Assembly (NCBI GenBank): GCA_012517965.1
Contig: JAAYTZ010000005.1
Span: forward strand, 1-64,000
Reading direction: 5' to 3'
DNA from: Propionibacterium sp.
Lineage (GTDB): Bacteria > Actinomycetota > Actinomycetes > Propionibacteriales > Propionibacteriaceae
Length of the DNA: 64,000 nt
Shown: in pieces, positions 1 through 7,131 of the stretch
Numbering within the stretch: position 1 is the first letter of the stretch
How the letters are laid out: each line of letters opens with the position of its first letter
Translations under genes and position numbers: made by a program
The notes under the pieces: model-generated
What the model was told of the DNA's origin: nothing
The model's input: only the letters and a program-made list of their open reading frames with translations
The model's database searches: none

Positions 1-135
1 CCCACCGAAGCCCTCAACGGCCGGCTCGAACACCTCCGCGGCAGCGCCCTCGGCTTCCGGAACCTCACCCACTACATCGCCCGCAGCCTGCTTGAGACCG
101 GCGGCTTCAGACCCCGACTACACCGTGGATTGTGA
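1..135 (+). CDS. ISL3-family transposase, C-terminal fragment (5' end outside window)
   Basis: The frame is open from base 1 and reads PTEALNGRLEHLRGSALG, then FRNLTHYIARSLLETGGF, ending RPRLHRGL. This is the characteristic C-terminus of ISL3-family DDE transposases of actinobacteria (NGRLEHLRG...ALGFRN...YIARSLLE.GGF). The catalytic core lies upstream of the window, so it cannot be judged whether the enzyme is intact. The stop codon falls inside the presumed terminal inverted repeat, as is common in this family. Confidence 0.8.
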   Translation, partial: PTEALNGRLEHLRGSALGFRNLTHYIARSLLETGGFRPRLHRGL

Positions 136-141
136 TGAGCC
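1..141 (+). mobile_element. 3' end of an ISL3-family insertion sequence (cut by the window edge)
   Basis: The last 45 codons of a transposase run to the TGA at 133-135. The right terminus probably lies at 137-141, because read from the outside the end begins GGCTCATCAC, close to the GGCTCTTC-type ends of ISL3-family elements. Immediately after 141 the sequence becomes the 3' part of an unrelated FMN-binding protein gene. An 8-bp target duplication would be expected to start at about 142 (GCCAACGT), but its partner lies outside the window. The boundary is inference from the end motif and from the abrupt change of coding content. Confidence 0.75.
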
Positions 142-222
142 GCCAACGTCAGCGGCGCGACCTACACGACCCGCTCTTACGTGACGTCGCTGCAGTCGGC
201 ACTGGACCAGGCCGGCGCCTGA
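142..222 (+). pseudogene. FMN-binding domain protein, 3' remnant cut off by the IS
   Basis: The frame ending at the TGA of 220-222 reads ANVSGATYTTRSYVTSLQ and then SALDQAGA. This is the C-terminus of an FMN-binding domain (FMN_bind type), whose SGATYT motif holds the threonine that receives FMN through a phosphoester bond. There is no start codon and the rest of the domain is missing, so only the tail survives downstream of the insertion sequence. The stop overlaps the apbE start (TGATG), so the two genes were translationally coupled. ApbE is the enzyme that would flavinylate this protein. Confidence 0.8.
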
Positions 223-953
223 TGGCCGCCCCCCTCGTCTTCGAGGCGATGGGCACGGTCGTCAGCGTGCGCGTCGCCGGCGGCGTCCCGGACGCCCTCG
301 GGCGCGAGGTCGTCGCCGCGTTCGCCGGGCTCGAGGGCCGGTTCAGCCTCTACCGTCCCGAGTCGGAGGCGGCCGCCGTCGCCCGCCGCGAGGCCCTCGT
401 GCGCCACGCCAGCCCCGAGTTCCGGCGGGTCTACGACCTGGCCCTCGACTGGCGCGCGGCCACCGACGGCGCCTTCACCCCCCACCGCCCCGATGGCGTG
501 ATCGACCTGTCGGGCATCGTCAAGGCGCTCGCCGTCGCCGCCGCCGGCGCGGTGCTGGACGCCGCGGGGGCGACCTCCTGGAGCGTCAACGCCGGCGGCG
601 ACGTGCTCGTCTCGGGGGACCGGCCCGACGGTCGCCCCTGGGTCGTCGGCGTCGTCGACCCGGACGACCGCACCGCCCTGCTCAGCCAGTACACCTCCCC
701 GGGGGGACGCCGCGCCGTCGCCACCTCCGGCACGGCGGAGCGCGGCGAGCATGTCTGGCGCACCGGCGCGGACGCCACTTTCCACCAGGTCACCGTCGTC
801 GCCGACGACATCGTGGCGGCCGACGTGCTGGCCACCGCGATCCTGGCCGGGGGCCCGGACGCCCTCGCGCGCGCCCAGCGCGCGCAGGCGATCGAGGTGC
901 TCGCGTGCGCGGCGGACGGGAGATTCTGGGCGAGCCCGGCCTTCCGGGCCTGA
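222..953 (+). CDS. apbE: FAD:protein FMN transferase (ApbE family)
   Basis: This 243-residue protein belongs to the ApbE family, which transfers FMN from FAD to a threonine in SGAT-type motifs of partner proteins. It has the family layout: EAMGTVVSVRV near the N-terminus, DLSGIVKALAV in the middle, NAGGDVLVSG, and ATSGTAERGEHV, with the C-terminal stretch VVADDIVAADVLATA. The ATG at 222 was chosen because it overlaps the stop of the FMN-binding remnant; an in-frame GTG at 132 would start inside the insertion sequence. No lipobox or signal peptide is seen. Its natural substrate gene next door is destroyed, so it must act on another flavoprotein or be left without a local substrate. Confidence 0.92.
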   Translation: MAAPLVFEAMGTVVSVRVAGGVPDALGREVVAAFAGLEGRFSLYRPESEAAAVARREALVRHASPEFRRVYDLALDWRAATDGAFTPHRPDGVIDLSGIVKALAVAAAGAVLDAAGATSWSVNAGGDVLVSGDRPDGRPWVVGVVDPDDRTALLSQYTSPGGRRAVATSGTAERGEHVWRTGADATFHQVTVVADDIVAADVLATAILAGGPDALARAQRAQAIEVLACAADGRFWASPAFRA

Positions 954-973
954 CGGGCGGGCACTCTCTCAGG

Positions 974-1006
974 ACCGGACGCTGCCGCTGCGGCGAGGCG
1001 TCCGGT
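974..1006 (+). terminator. Hairpin after apbE
   Basis: Arms ACCGGACGC (974-982) and GCGTCCGGT (998-1006) enclose an inner GCCGC/GCGGC pairing. No T-tract follows. It sits 20 bases after the apbE stop. Confidence 0.55.
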
Positions 1007-1130
1007 GTGGCGGGGGCCGCATTCCCTCTCCGGCGCCGCGCAGGCGCGCTGGCTAGGGCGAACGGGCCCCCTGCTCGCAACTGCCGCGGCCTGGGCGCCG
1101 GGGGGAGGGGTCCCCCGGGGGTGAACGCCC

Positions 1131-1166
1131 TTCGCAGGAATTGAGCGAATTCTTATACTTGCCTGG
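1131..1166 (+). promoter_or_regulatory. Leaderless promoter for the small membrane protein
   Basis: TTCGCA (1131-1136), a 17-base spacer and TATACT (1154-1159) form a sigma-A-type promoter. The GTG at 1166 lies seven bases after the -10 box, where transcription should begin, so the mRNA is probably leaderless. No Shine-Dalgarno sequence is present between the box and the GTG. Confidence 0.65.
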
Positions 1167-1571
1167 TGCGGCTTCCGGCGATCCCCGATGCGACGGTCAG
1201 GTACCTGCTCCTGACCTTCGTCGGCGTGCTCCTGTTGGCCGTGCTGCCCGCCACCGCCCTGGGCGACCGGCCCCTGTGGCGGTTCCTCGGTCACCCCGGC
1301 CCGACGGCCGCGAACCTCATCGGCATCCTCCCCATCGCCGCCGCCTGGGTCTACTTCCTGGTCGCGGGGTGCCCTGTGCCGCGTCGTCCTGGTCGCCGGG
1401 TGGGCCGGCCTGGTCGTCGCGCTGCTCGCGTTCTCGTTGGGAGCCCGGTCCCTCGGCGTCGGGGTCCTGGCGTTCGTCGTCGTCAGCCACGTCGTCGTGG
1501 CCACCCGCGTCGGGCGTTCGGCGTCCGGGATCGAAGGTTCCGGGCCGGAGGCCGGGATGGGGCTGCCATGA
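1166..1571 (+). pseudogene. Small membrane protein with a frameshift
   Basis: From the GTG at 1166 the frame encodes a charged N-terminus and two hydrophobic segments (YLLLTFVGVLLLAVLPAT and LIGILPIAAAWVYFLVAG). Near 1367-1371 the hydrophobic pattern jumps to the next frame, which continues LCRVVLVAGWAGLVVALLAF and VLAFVVVSHVVVAT and ends at the TGA of 1569-1571. One extra base in GCGGGGTGCC would explain it. Read through the shift, the product would be about 134 residues with four membrane segments. I do not recognise a family. The phosphoribosyltransferase gene starts seven bases later, so the two were probably co-transcribed. A sequencing error cannot be excluded. Confidence 0.6.
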
Positions 1572-1578
1572 TGGGGCC

Positions 1579-2073
1579 ATGGCGGAAGAGCGTGAAGTCC
1601 TTGGTTGGGAGCAGTTCGGCACGGCTGCGCGTGAGCTGACGCAGCAGGTCCTCGACTCCGGGTTCGAGCCCGAGATCCTCCTGTCGATCACCCGGGGTGG
1701 CCTGCTGCCGGCGGGGGCCATCGCCTACGCGCTCGACAACAAGAACCTGCACATCATCAACGTCGAGTTCTACACCGGCGTCGACCAGCGGCTCCCCGAA
1801 CCGGTGTTCCTGCCGCCGTTGCCGGCGACCAACTACCTCGACGGGCAGAAGGTCCTCATCATCGACGACGTGGCCGACACCGGGGAGACGCTGCGCATGG
1901 TCCGCGACTTCTGCGACCGCTACGCCGCCGAGTCGCGCGTCGCCGTGCTGTACGAGAAGCCCCGCTCGGTCATCGCCGCCGACTACGTCTGGCGGCGCAC
2001 CGACAAGTGGATCACCTTCCCGTGGTCGGCGCTGCCCCCGCTGCGCCCCGCCGGCACCTCCGAGCAGGACTGA
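1579..2073 (+). CDS. Phosphoribosyltransferase (xanthine/hypoxanthine-guanine type)
   Basis: This 164-residue type I phosphoribosyltransferase carries the PRPP-binding signature VLIIDDVADTGET at about residues 94-106, preceded by SITRGGLLPAGAIAYAL. Family members join a free purine base to phosphoribosyl pyrophosphate to make a nucleotide. The length and the C-terminal aromatic segment (WRRTDKWITFPW) resemble short Gpt-like enzymes. Substrate preference cannot be read from the sequence. The ATG at 1579 is the first start after the upstream gene. Its location at the edge of a window rich in purine genes fits salvage, but its neighbours here are unrelated. Confidence 0.85.
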   Translation: MAEEREVLGWEQFGTAARELTQQVLDSGFEPEILLSITRGGLLPAGAIAYALDNKNLHIINVEFYTGVDQRLPEPVFLPPLPATNYLDGQKVLIIDDVADTGETLRMVRDFCDRYAAESRVAVLYEKPRSVIAADYVWRRTDKWITFPWSALPPLRPAGTSEQD

Positions 2074-2115
2074 CCCGGACGCCGCCGCGTCCGCCCGGCA
2101 GCGCGGCGCGGCGGC

Positions 2116-2439
2116 TCACAGGTACTCGGCGAGCGCCTTGATCAGGGCCGCCTTCGACTTGCCGCCCGTCATCGAGTTGACCAGCTGGCCCCCCGCCCAG
2201 ATCTGCAGCGTCGGCAGCCCGAGGACGCCGTACTGGACCGGGGTGTTCGGGTTCGCGTTGGTGTCCAGCTTCAGGAAGGTCACCCGGTCGCCGTACTCGC
2301 GCGCCAGCTCGTCCACGATGGGGGAGAGCTGCCGGCACGGCGCGCACCAGTCGGCCCAGTAGTCCACCAGGACCGGCTTGGACGACTGCACGACAAGCTC
2401 CTGGAACGTGGCGTCGGTGACCTCGGCGACCTCGGACAT
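2116..2439 (-). CDS. trxA: Thioredoxin
   Basis: The 107-residue protein is a single thioredoxin domain with the active site WCAPC at about residues 31-35 (alanine in place of the usual glycine) and the conserved cis-proline segment GLPTLQIW. It reduces protein disulfides in the cytoplasm and is itself reduced by TrxB, encoded directly upstream. A near-perfect hairpin (2488-2517) lies between trxB and trxA, so trxA transcript may be reduced relative to trxB or made from its own promoter. The ATG at 2439 is preceded by a purine-rich ribosome-binding site. Confidence 0.97.
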   Translation of the reverse strand: MSEVAEVTDATFQELVVQSSKPVLVDYWADWCAPCRQLSPIVDELAREYGDRVTFLKLDTNANPNTPVQYGVLGLPTLQIWAGGQLVNSMTGGKSKAALIKALAEYL

Positions 2440-2487
2440 GGGCTCCCTCTCCCTCGCTGGACGGACGAGGCCCCAGCCTAGCCGCCC

Positions 2488-2517
2488 CCACCGACGGGCC
2501 GCGGGGCCCGCCGGTGG
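2488..2517 (-). terminator. Hairpin between trxB and trxA
   Basis: Thirteen-base arms with one mismatch (2488-2500 and 2505-2517) enclose a four-base loop. It could be a partial terminator or an mRNA-stabilising stem. Confidence 0.5.
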
Positions 2518-2527
2518 CCGGCCGGCG

Positions 2528-3469
2528 TCAGCCCTCGTCGAGGCTCATCATCAGGTAGCGTTCGGCGTCCAGCGCCGCCGAGCAGCCCGTGCCCGCCGCC
2601 GTGATGGCCTGCCGGTAGGTGTGGTCGACGAGGTCGCCCGCGGCGAACACGCCGGGAACGTTGGTGGCGGTCGACCCGGCGGCGACGAGGACGTAACCGG
2701 CGGCGTCCGTCTCGACCTGACCCTTCACCAGTTCGGAGCGCGGGTCGTGGCCGATGGCGATGAAGACGCCCTGGACCGGCAGCTCGGACTCCTCGCCGGT
2801 GACGGTGTCGACGAGCACCAGCGCCTCCGCGGTGTTCTCGCCCTTGATCGCCTTCACGGTCTTGTTGAGGGCGAACTCGATCTTCGGGTCGGCCTGCGCG
2901 CGGTCCTGCATGATCTTGGACGCCCGCAGCTCGCCGCGGCGGTGCACGACGGTGACCTTGGTGCCGAAGCGGGACAGGAAGGTGGCCTCCTCCAGCGCCG
3001 AGTCGCCGCCGCCGATCACGGCGATGGCCTTGTCACGGAAGAAGAAGCCGTCGCAGGTGGCGCACCACGACACGCCGCGGCCGGACAGCCGGTCCTCATC
3101 GGGCAGGCCCAGGCGGCGGTAGCCGGAGCCCATCGCCAGGATCACCGTGCGGGCCTCGTGCCAGGTGCCGGCGCCGTCCTTCACGCGCTTGACGGGGCCG
3201 GTGAGGTCGACCTCCACGACGTCGTCGGTGATGAGTTCGGCGCCGAAGCGTTCGGCCTGGGCGCGCATGTTCATCATGAGGTCGGGGCCCATGATCCCCT
3301 CGGGGAAGCCGGGGAAGTTCTCGACCTCGGTGGTGTTCATCAGCGCCCCGCCCGCCGAGACCGCCCCCTCGAACACGAGCGGCTTCAGGCCGGCCCGGGC
3401 CGTGTAGATGGCCGCGGTGTACCCCGTGGGGCCGGAGCCGATGATGATGACTTCCCGCACGTCCGACAT
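2528..3469 (-). CDS. trxB: Thioredoxin-disulfide reductase
   Basis: The 313-residue flavoenzyme transfers electrons from NADPH to thioredoxin. It has the N-terminal FAD-binding motif [17 protein letters not shown], the redox-active CATC at about residues 137-140 followed by DGFFFRD, a second nucleotide-binding motif [17 protein letters not shown] and the C-terminal [19 protein letters not shown]. Length and order are those of bacterial low-molecular-weight TrxB. The ATG at 3469 follows a GAGGAAGT ribosome-binding site. A sigma-R-type promoter lies about 65-90 bases upstream. In mycobacteria the sigM gene and its anti-sigma gene lie between murJ and trxB; here they are absent. Confidence 0.97.
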   Translation of the reverse strand: MSDVREVIIIGSGPTGYTAAIYTARAGLKPLVFEGAVSAGGALMNTTEVENFPGFPEGIMGPDLMMNMRAQAERFGAELITDDVVEVDLTGPVKRVKDGAGTWHEARTVILAMGSGYRRLGLPDEDRLSGRGVSWCATCDGFFFRDKAIAVIGGGDSALEEATFLSRFGTKVTVVHRRGELRASKIMQDRAQADPKIEFALNKTVKAIKGENTAEALVLVDTVTGEESELPVQGVFIAIGHDPRSELVKGQVETDAAGYVLVAAGSTATNVPGVFAAGDLVDHTYRQAITAAGTGCSAALDAERYLMMSLDEG

Positions 3470-3534
3470 GACTTCCTCACTGCACGATCTGGTTGGTGGG
3501 CGACGGCGTCAGCCTAGCGGTCGCCGCCCGGCAC

Positions 3535-3560
3535 AACGAAAATACCCCCGTGGGTATTCC
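3535..3560 (-). promoter_or_regulatory. Sigma-R/SigH-type promoter of trxB with a palindromic spacer
   Basis: On the minus strand GGAAT (3560-3556), an 18-base spacer and GTT (3537-3535) match exactly the thiol-stress promoter consensus of actinobacterial SigR/SigH. The spacer and box edges also form the 16-base inverted repeat ATACCC-N4-GGGTAT (plus strand 3542-3557). The peroxiredoxin gene at 27142 has the same arrangement. Confidence 0.8.
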
Positions 3561-3567
3561 CGGAGTT

Positions 3568-3590
3568 GGGGTGCCGCCCGGGGCGGCCCC
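3568..3590 (-). terminator. Hairpin after murJ
   Basis: GGGG(T)GCCGCC and GGCGGCCCC pair with one bulged base, two bases past the murJ stop. It would separate murJ transcription from the trxB promoter. Confidence 0.45.
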
Positions 3591-3591
3591 G

Positions 3592-6500
3592 TCAGCTCGT
3601 GACGCCGATCTCGTGGATGGCTGCCTGGAACCCGCCCCCGGTCAACGGGGGCAGGCGCGTGACGTAGACCAGCAGGTAGCGCGTCCGCACGGGCTCGGTC
3701 AGCGTGAACGTCGCCTCGCCCGCGCTCCCCGGGGCGGACGCCACGACGCGCCAGTCCCGGGCGGTCGCCAGCGAGGGAGCGGCGGCCGGATCGACCGGCA
3801 CCCGCAACTCCAGATCGGTCGTGCCCGCCACCTGGACGCGGACGGTGCCGACCCGCTGCTCGGCACCGAGATCGACCAGCAGGCCGACCCCCGGCTTGCG
3901 GCCGTTGAAGTCCGCCGAGCGCCCGTACCGTTCGCTGAGCCAGGCGGTGGCGGCGTCGCCGTCGACGGCGAGCCTGGCCTGGGGGCCGTTCTCGCTGTCG
4001 TCGCCGCCGTCGGCGCTCGGGTCGAAGTCGCGCACTCCGGCGATCGCGGCGGGCGTGCGGCCCGGCACGGAGCGCGAGGCGTTGTACTGGTTGACGAACA
4101 CCCCCACGATCCCGATCACCAGGGCGACGGCCAGCATGACCGCGACCACCAGCAGCCAGATCCGCCCGGGCTCGGAGCCGACGGGCTCGTCCGCGGCGTC
4201 CCGCACGGGGGGGCGGTTCGGCGGCGGGGCCGCCGCGCCCCGGGTGGGGCGGATGTCGGCCTGGGACGGCGAGGCCGGCGAGAACGGCGTGACCGGCGTG
4301 ACCGGCGCCACCGGCGGGGTCTCGGTGCCCGGATCGTCGGCGTCCGGATCGAACGCGTAGGGCGCCGTGGCGCCCAGGGGGAGCGAGTCCTCGACCGGGC
4401 CGGACGCCGCGGGCGCGGCGCCGAGCGCGGCCGTCACCTGGGGCGTCCGGGTGCCGAGGGGGGCCGCGGGCCGCGCGAGGCCCACCGGCGGCACCGGGAA
4501 GGCGAGCCGCCGGTCCAGATCGTGGGAGGCGTCCACCCCGCCGACGACCTCGCGCAGCGCCAGGGCCACCAGGTCGACGCTCAGGAGCGGGTGGCGCCAG
4601 GGGACCGCGTCCGGGTTGAGGATCCGGTCGACGATCTCGCTGATCTGCGGCGACAGCCCGCCGAGGACCTGTCGCGCGGGCAGCGGCCGGCCCCGCGTGT
4701 CCGTGGGGGCGGCGGGCAGGCCATAGGCGGCTGCTCCCGGCCAGCGGCCCACCAGCGACGCGTACAGCACCTGGCCGAGCGCCAGCACGTCGCTCCGTTC
4801 GCCCGACTCGGTGGACCCGTCCGGGCCGGCCGGCTCCGGGGCGAGCGCGGCCTCCAGCAGGAAGCCGACGATCTTCACGTTGCCGGAGGCCGTGACGACG
4901 ATGGTGTCGGGGTTGAGGTGCCGATGGTGGAGGCCGAGCGCATGCATGTGCCCCAGCCCCTCGGCGACCTGGAGGACCACCCAGCAGGCCTCCGCCTGGC
5001 TCAGCGGCCCCTGCCGCAGCACCAGCTCGAGCGACTGGCCGGGGGCGTACTCGCACACGATGTAGGAGCCGTAGGGCTTGCCCTCGGCGAGCACCACGTC
5101 GAACACCTTGAGGAAGCGCGAGTCCGTGGTCGGGGCGGCCCGGCGCGCCTCGTCGAGGATCTCCAGGGTGCGCGGCTCGTCCGGCGGCAGCACGTGGAGG
5201 AGGACCGGGCGGGACAGGGTCAGGTCGCGGGCGAGCCAGGTCAGGGTCGAGCCGCGGCGGCTCAGCAGCCGCTCCAGGGCGAAGCGCTCGTCGAGGATGT
5301 CCCCGGCGCGCACGCTGTCGCCGGGCTGTGCGGCCAGGCCCTCGGCCGACTCCGGCTTGGGGTAGGCGAGCAGCGGCGTCCGGGCGGTGTCCTCGGCGTC
5401 GGCCGCCAGGGCCTCCGCGATCGCCAGGCCCTCGTCGTCGTCCGCGGGGGCCGCCGGCCGGGCCGCGGCGTCCGCGCGGCGTCCGCGGCCGAGGCGCCGC
5501 CCCAGCAACGCGAGGATCTGGGTGACCTCCTCGACGCGCAGCAGTCGAGCGAGCGGCACGTACAGCCCGATGATCAGGGCGACCGAGGCCAGGAAGGCGA
5601 GCGCGATCGTCCCCCGGCCGGAGTCGGCCACGCGCCCCGTCAGCCACCAGGCGACGGCGCCGCCCGGCAGGCTGGCCAGCAGCACCCGCAGCAGGTGGCC
5701 GAGCATGGGGCCGGGCTCCAGCGACGGCACCCGCCTGGCCAGCGACCGGTAGGTCAGCAGCGCGCCGAGCACGTACGACAGCGAGTAGCACAGGGCCAGG
5801 CGCGGCGCCACGGTCAGGGGGTTCGGGTCGAGCGTGACCCACGCCAGGGCGGCCGCGGCGTTGGCGCCGCTGATCCAGATCTGCAGCAGGAACGCCGCGC
5901 GCATGTCCTCCAGCGCGTAGAAGCCGCGCAGGTACACGTACTGGACGGTGTACGGCACCAGGCCGACCGCGAACATCATCAGCGTGAGCGCCACCGCGTG
6001 CCAGTCGGCGGCCCCGGCGCCGTTGCCGAACACCAGGTTCGCGAAGGGGTAGGCCAGCGTCAGGAAGCCGACGGTCGCCGGCACGGCGAAGGTGTTCGCG
6101 AGCCGCAGCGTGCGCGCCGTCTCCTCGCCGACGCCCGCCAGGTCGCCCGCCGCCGCCAGCCGGGACGCCGAGGGCAGCAGCGCGGTCGCCAGCGACACCG
6201 TCACCAGCGAGTGCGGCAGGATCCAGGTCAGGTAGGCCTCGTTGTACGTCAGCAGGCCCGGGCCGGGCTTGGCGGGGTCGACGATGGTGGCGCTGCTGGC
6301 GAGCCGCGTCACCACCACCGCGGCCAACTGGGTGAGCAGGACGTACCCGATCGCCCACTTGGCGAGGTGGAACGTCTCACCCAGCCCCACGCCGCGCAGG
6401 TCGAAGCGGGGCCGGTACCGGAACCCCACCGAGCGGGCGAACGGGATCAGGGCGACGGTCTGCAGGATGATGCCGGCGGTCGACCCGATGCCCAGCACGA

Positions 6501-7131
6501 GCATCTGCTCGGTCGTGAAGGGCTGCGAACGGTCGGCGCTGTCCGCCCAGGTGACCGCGTAGGCGCCCAGGACCGCGATCTGGACGACGTTGTTGACGAT
6601 GGGGGCCCACATCATCGGGCCGAACTTGTCGCGGGCGTTGAGCACCTGGCCGACGAGGAAGAAGACGCCGTAGAAGAACAACTGCGGCATCGTGAGGTAG
6701 GCCAGGAAGAACAAGGCGTCGCGGTGCCCCGCGAGATGGCCGGCCTGCCAGGCGTCGCCCATCCACACCCCCATCACCTGGGGCGTGAACACCAGGGCCA
6801 GCGCGGTGACGGCGCCGAGGGCCAGCAGGAACGCGGTCATCACCCGGTTCACGTAGGCTTCGCCGCCGTCGTCGTCGTGCCGGGTGTGCCGCACGATCTG
6901 CGGCACCAGCACCGTGTTGAGCGCGCCGCCGGCGAAGATCATGTACAGGTTGTTCGGCACGACGGTGGCCAGGGTGAAGATGTCGCCCTGGGCGGTGACG
7001 TTGCCCAGCGCGAACGCCACCAGCATGGTGCGGACGAAGCCGAGGATGCGCGACAAGAACGTTCCCGCCGCCATCACGGCGGTGGCGCCGAGGAGACGCT
7101 TGGCGGCCGCGCCCGAGGCGTCGTTGCTCAT
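3592..7131 (-). CDS. murJ: Lipid II flippase MurJ with pseudokinase and carbohydrate-binding-like tail
   Basis: The 1179-residue protein begins with a MOP-superfamily flippase core (about residues 1-530, some 14 membrane helices) that flips the peptidoglycan precursor lipid II. An intracellular kinase-like domain follows (about 590-850). It looks catalytically dead: the VAIK lysine is missing (PVLLHVLP), the catalytic loop reads HHRHLNPDT and no DFG is visible. A proline-rich linker, a membrane helix near residue 990 and an extracytoplasmic galactose-binding-like domain complete it. Mycobacterial MviN (MurJ) has the same architecture, and its pseudokinase binds the FHA protein FhaA. The frame is open far upstream, but the ATG at 7131 overlaps the stop of the preceding gene (ATGA). 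Confidence 0.93.
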   Translation of the reverse strand: MSNDASGAAAKRLLGATAVMAAGTFLSRILGFVRTMLVAFALGNVTAQGDIFTLATVVPNNLYMIFAGGALNTVLVPQIVRHTRHDDDGGEAYVNRVMTAFLLALGAVTALALVFTPQVMGVWMGDAWQAGHLAGHRDALFFLAYLTMPQLFFYGVFFLVGQVLNARDKFGPMMWAPIVNNVVQIAVLGAYAVTWADSADRSQPFTTEQMLVLGIGSTAGIILQTVALIPFARSVGFRYRPRFDLRGVGLGETFHLAKWAIGYVLLTQLAAVVVTRLASSATIVDPAKPGPGLLTYNEAYLTWILPHSLVTVSLATALLPSASRLAAAGDLAGVGEETARTLRLANTFAVPATVGFLTLAYPFANLVFGNGAGAADWHAVALTLMMFAVGLVPYTVQYVYLRGFYALEDMRAAFLLQIWISGANAAAALAWVTLDPNPLTVAPRLALCYSLSYVLGALLTYRSLARRVPSLEPGPMLGHLLRVLLASLPGGAVAWWLTGRVADSGRGTIALAFLASVALIIGLYVPLARLLRVEEVTQILALLGRRLGRGRRADAAARPAAPADDDEGLAIAEALAADAEDTARTPLLAYPKPESAEGLAAQPGDSVRAGDILDERFALERLLSRRGSTLTWLARDLTLSRPVLLHVLPPDEPRTLEILDEARRAAPTTDSRFLKVFDVVLAEGKPYGSYIVCEYAPGQSLELVLRQGPLSQAEACWVVLQVAEGLGHMHALGLHHRHLNPDTIVVTASGNVKIVGFLLEAALAPEPAGPDGSTESGERSDVLALGQVLYASLVGRWPGAAAYGLPAAPTDTRGRPLPARQVLGGLSPQISEIVDRILNPDAVPWRHPLLSVDLVALALREVVGGVDASHDLDRRLAFPVPPVGLARPAAPLGTRTPQVTAALGAAPAASGPVEDSLPLGATAPYAFDPDADDPGTETPPVAPVTPVTPFSPASPSQADIRPTRGAAAPPPNRPPVRDAADEPVGSEPGRIWLLVVAVMLAVALVIGIVGVFVNQYNASRSVPGRTPAAIAGVRDFDPSADGGDDSENGPQARLAVDGDAATAWLSERYGRSADFNGRKPGVGLLVDLGAEQRVGTVRVQVAGTTDLELRVPVDPAAAPSLATARDWRVVASAPGSAGEATFTLTEPVRTRYLLVYVTRLPPLTGGGFQAAIHEIGVTS

